Shown here one piece after another: positions 42,493-45,295 of a DNA stretch of 45,295 nucleotides (position 1 is its first letter; each line of letters opens with the position of its first letter). This stretch comes from Anaerolinea sp. Its GTDB lineage: Bacteria > Chloroflexota > Anaerolineae > Anaerolineales > Anaerolineaceae. The stretch is taken from positions 1 through 45,295 of the forward strand of contig PNON01000016.1 in the NCBI GenBank assembly GCA_013824865.1. Direction: 5' to 3'. Under the pieces are notes generated by a model. That model saw nothing but the letters and a program-made list of their open reading frames with translations, was not told the DNA's origin and did no database searches. Made by a program: the position numbers and the translations under genes.

Positions 42493-44035
42493 TTTTCGCG
42501 TCCGCCAACGGGATTATTTGCTTGAAATTGCCCGGGCTCTTACCGAAGAGCTGGACCTGGATAAGCTGCTCAACCGCATTTTAACGATCGCTCTGGAAAT
42601 GCTCGCCGGTCAGGCAGGGATGATTGCGCTTCGGGATACCGGAGGCGGTTGGCGGATATCCGCCTCACATAATGTACCGGCAGCATTATTACGCTTTCTT
42701 GAGCCACTATTAAAGCAGATCCCCGACCTGGATGACCCTGAATCCAGCGAGATCCCTGCCATCAACCGACTCATCCGGGAGATCAATAGTTCAACCATCT
42801 TCGGGCTTTTGGCTGGCGTCGGCTTGCCACTTGTAACTCGCGGCAGGGTAATCGGTGTGATCACCATCTTCCGCAGTTACCTGGGATCATTTTCAATCAA
42901 TGACCGGGCACTATTAAAAAGCTTTGCAGACCAGGCAGCGGTGGCTGTGGCCAACGCCCAGCTCTACCACATGGTGATCGAAGAAAAACACCGCATGGAT
43001 GCGCTGCTGGATTCAGCCGCGGATGGTATCCTCATCCTCTCACCTAATTTGACCATCCAGCGCGCCAACCCGTCTTTCCAGACCTTGTCACAGCGAACTC
43101 TTCTTCAAGTTATGAATATCCAACATGAGAAAGTCGTGGCGTGGGCAAAACCGCCATCAGGCATCACGTTGGAAAAAGCTATTGAAGGCGGATGGCCACT
43201 GCGCCAAAATGCCTATCTCTATGTGGAGGGCGACCTTGTCCGCCCTGAGCCATACCCGCCCCTGCCTGTCGGCATTACTTATGCCCCATTGTTAACCGTG
43301 GATGGCGGGCTGTTAAATATCATAGCCACAGTACGCGATATCACCCGTTTCCGCGAGGCTGATGAGCTAAAAAGCACTTTCATTTCCATCATCAGCCATG
43401 AGCTTAAAACCCCGGTGGCACTCATCAAAGGGTATGTGAGCACCCTCCGCCGCAAAGACGCTGCCTGGGACCCAGAGATCGTTAACGACAGCCTGGCAGT
43501 TATCGAAGATGAAGCCGACCGGTTGACGGGTTTGATTGAAGACTTGCTGGATTCCACCCGTTTGCAATCCGGTGCGCTTTCGCTGAAGAAAACTGATGTG
43601 GCCATCCCGGAACTGGCGAACCGGTTGCTTGAACGGTTCAGCAACCAGCCAGACTCCCACCAATTCAGGTGCGATTTCCCGCAGGATTTTCCTGTCGTGC
43701 TGGCAGATGAACAGCGGCTGCGGCAGGTCATCAGTAATCTAGTAACCAATTCCATCAAGTACGCCCCTGATGGTGAGATACTGGTGAATGGACGGGTGCT
43801 TGCTGACACTGTGATTGTCAGTGTGAGCGATGAAGGTCCGGGAATCGAAACTCAGGACATCCCGCATGTATTTGACCGCTTCTACCGTGGGCCGGAAGCC
43901 GCCCGCAAGACAAAAGGCGCTGGTCTTGGGCTCTACCTTGCACGCTCGATCGTGGAAGCGCATGGCGGGCACATTTGGGTGGAAAAGCGTGCTGATGGGC
44001 ATGGAACAATCATCAGTTTTTCGCTCCCGCGGTGA
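42482..44035 (+). CDS. Soluble sensor histidine kinase with GAF and PAS-like domains
   Basis: The 517-residue protein has no membrane segment. Residues about 8-165 form a GAF domain, about 175-290 a PAS-like domain, then a HisKA dimerisation domain with S-H-E-L-K-T-P (phospho-acceptor H306) and an ATPase domain with N-box L-V-T-N-S-I-K-Y-A, G1 D-E-G-P-G-I, F-box D-R-F-Y-R-G and G2 G-A-G-L-G-L-Y-L. All kinase residues look intact. The signal is probably cytosolic; its partner regulator is not adjacent, so it is an orphan. The frame is open back to 42296 inside the aminotransferase, but homology starts at ATG 42482, which overlaps that gene by 11 bases and suggests coupled translation. Confidence 0.9.
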   Translation: MLPDFRVRQRDYLLEIARALTEELDLDKLLNRILTIALEMLAGQAGMIALRDTGGGWRISASHNVPAALLRFLEPLLKQIPDLDDPESSEIPAINRLIREINSSTIFGLLAGVGLPLVTRGRVIGVITIFRSYLGSFSINDRALLKSFADQAAVAVANAQLYHMVIEEKHRMDALLDSAADGILILSPNLTIQRANPSFQTLSQRTLLQVMNIQHEKVVAWAKPPSGITLEKAIEGGWPLRQNAYLYVEGDLVRPEPYPPLPVGITYAPLLTVDGGLLNIIATVRDITRFREADELKSTFISIISHELKTPVALIKGYVSTLRRKDAAWDPEIVNDSLAVIEDEADRLTGLIEDLLDSTRLQSGALSLKKTDVAIPELANRLLERFSNQPDSHQFRCDFPQDFPVVLADEQRLRQVISNLVTNSIKYAPDGEILVNGRVLADTVIVSVSDEGPGIETQDIPHVFDRFYRGPEAARKTKGAGLGLYLARSIVEAHGGHIWVEKRADGHGTIISFSLPR

Positions 44036-44072
44036 CACGCTCCCGCGGTAAGTATATTCTCAGTCCTCCGGG

Positions 44073-44081
44073 TGGTATAAT
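44073..44081 (+). promoter_or_regulatory. Extended -10 box before the CpXC gene
   Basis: TGG-TATAAT, 31 bases before the ATG at 44112. The -35 region is poor. Confidence 0.5.
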
Positions 44082-44111
44082 CCTTCAAAACATAAAACAG
44101 AGAGAGAAACC

Positions 44112-45295
44112 ATGCCACAAACTCGAACCTCCTGCCCACGCTGCCGGCAGCCGATTATGGCTGAGATTACCCAGCTATTTGATACCAACATAGATCCCCA
44201 GGCAAAACAAAAGATCCTTTCAGGTCAATTCAATGTGGCCAGCTGCCCCAGTTGTGGATACCAGGGAAACATTGCCACACCATTGGTATATCACGACGCC
44301 GGTAAGGAGCTGCTGCTTACCTTCTTCCCTGCTGAACTAGGGCTGCCAGTGAATGAGCAGGAAAAGTTGATCGGCCCGTTAATCAGCATGGCTGTTAACA
44401 AGCTTCCAGCAGAGAAGCGTAAAGCTTACATCTTCCGTCCGCAAACCATGTTGACCATGAAACTGCTGGTGGAAAAGGTACTAGAGGGTGAAGGCATCAC
44501 CCGCGAGATGATCGAGAAACAGGAAAAACAGCTTGCCTTCATCCGCGAATTGATGAATACTGCGGAAGCGGATATGCCAGCCAAGATCACAACTAGCGCG
44601 GAGCTCATTGACGAAACCTTCTTTGAGCTATTTAGTCATTTGACTGAAAGTGCATTGGCCAGCCAGGATAAAGCCAGTGTGGAAAAGCTGGGAGTGATCG
44701 AGAAGATGCTGCTGGAGCACACCGAAATTGGCCAGAAAATGAAACATCAGGCTTTGGAAGCGCAGGAAGCAGTTAAGTCGCTGCAGGAAATCAGCAAATC
44801 TGGCATGACCCGCGAAAATCTTTTAGACCTGATCATCGCCGCCCCGAACGAAATCCGCCTCTCCACCCTGGTGCGCATGACCCGCTCAGGAATGGATTAC
44901 TCCTTCTTTCAGATTCTCACCGAGCGCATCGAAGCGGCAGGCGGGGATGAGAAGCAAAAACTAACGAATCTGCGAAATTCGGTATTGAAGCTGGTGGATG
45001 AAATTGACCGCGAGCTGCAAGCCCAGGCTACCCAGATGGATCAGCTGATCGACAAGATTGTGGCTGCTCCAGATATCGCGCGGGTGATGGAACAATTGAT
45101 GCCGGCTGTGAATGAGATCTTCGTCCAGGTGCTGCGAGCCAGGCTCGAGGCTGTAGAAAAAAGCGGCGACCAAATTAAACTTGGGAAACTAAACCAGATC
45201 GTGGATGCCATTCAGAAAGCAGCAACGCCCCCGCCGGAATATGGTTTGATCGAACAATTGCTGCAAACTGAAGATGATGAAGCGATTAATCAACT
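44112..45295 (+). CDS. CpXC-domain zinc-ribbon protein, 5' part
   Basis: The frame runs open from ATG 44112 to the window edge, giving 394 residues without a stop. The N-terminal domain has two C-P-x-C pairs (C8-C11 in S-C-P-R-C and C45-C48 in S-C-P-S-C), the hallmark of the CpXC zinc-ribbon family, followed by L-L-L-T-F-F-P near residue 80. From about residue 130 onward the protein is charged and mostly helical, probably in part coiled coil. Family function is unknown. Only a weak purine run (AGAGAGA) precedes the ATG; an extended -10 box lies just upstream, so it has its own transcript. Confidence 0.8.
   Translation, partial: MPQTRTSCPRCRQPIMAEITQLFDTNIDPQAKQKILSGQFNVASCPSCGYQGNIATPLVYHDAGKELLLTFFPAELGLPVNEQEKLIGPLISMAVNKLPAEKRKAYIFRPQTMLTMKLLVEKVLEGEGITREMIEKQEKQLAFIRELMNTAEADMPAKITTSAELIDETFFELFSHLTESALASQDKASVEKLGVIEKMLLEHTEIGQKMKHQALEAQEAVKSLQEISKSGMTRENLLDLIIAAPNEIRLSTLVRMTRSGMDYSFFQILTERIEAAGGDEKQKLTNLRNSVLKLVDEIDRELQAQATQMDQLIDKIVAAPDIARVMEQLMPAVNEIFVQVLRARLEAVEKSGDQIKLGKLNQIVDAIQKAATPPPEYGLIEQLLQTEDDEAINQ

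Overview
The window looks like a chromosomal segment of a member of the Chloroflexota, most likely class Anaerolineae. This is inferred from content, not from a search. Two lipoproteins carry Thr/Pro-rich linkers, one of them with an NBR1-type four-tryptophan domain. A DnaD-like protein and a DnaC/DnaI-like loader sit beside dnaB. RNase Y, RecX, CpXC, toroid and pseudo-phosphatase genes are also typical of that group. No phage, insertion sequence or CRISPR array is visible, and gene order is that of a stable core genome.

Layout. 1-3.6 kb: end of yvcK, then gap, pgk and a small haem-binding-domain gene (central carbon metabolism). 3.6-8.9 kb, minus strand: a canonical NADP-type glutamate dehydrogenase preceded by a three-gene unit made of an OmpR-type response regulator, a glutamate-dehydrogenase homologue and a PEP/pyruvate-binding ATP-grasp protein. 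In that unit the regulator has Glu where the phospho-accepting Asp should be, the dehydrogenase homologue has lost its catalytic Lys, and the ATP-grasp protein lacks the phospho-histidine and PEP domains. This is the best candidate for an undescribed system: a set of degenerate metabolic and signalling enzymes next to a working glutamate dehydrogenase. 9-16 kb: lipoprotein, tpiA, upp, then ruvB-queA-udgB, a HIT-like gene and an alpha/beta hydrolase. 16-20.4 kb, minus strand: eno, pyrG, an S1-domain protein and tRNA-Leu(CAG). 20.5-29.9 kb: lipoprotein and thioesterase (divergent), a DnaQ-DinG fusion helicase, then M24 peptidase, MFS transporter, metallo-beta-lactamase-fold hydrolase, a toroid-fold protein and DegV. 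29.9-34.3 kb, minus strand: rny-recX with a small ORF in the leader, a YgjP-like metallopeptidase and a GNAT protein. 34.4-45.3 kb: a membrane pseudo-PP2C/beta-propeller protein; a minus-strand replication operon (DUF151 nuclease, dnaB, dnaD-like, and a loader with two tandem AAA+ domains); and plus-strand aminotransferase, histidine kinase and CpXC genes.

Genes for four glycolytic steps (gap, pgk, tpiA, eno) plus yvcK lie within 17 kb but on both strands and in separate units. Promoters resemble the sigma-70 consensus, often with an extended -10 (TGnTATAAT). At least two genes (ruvB, dinG) have the -10 box 6-7 bases before the start codon and no Shine-Dalgarno, which points to leaderless mRNAs.
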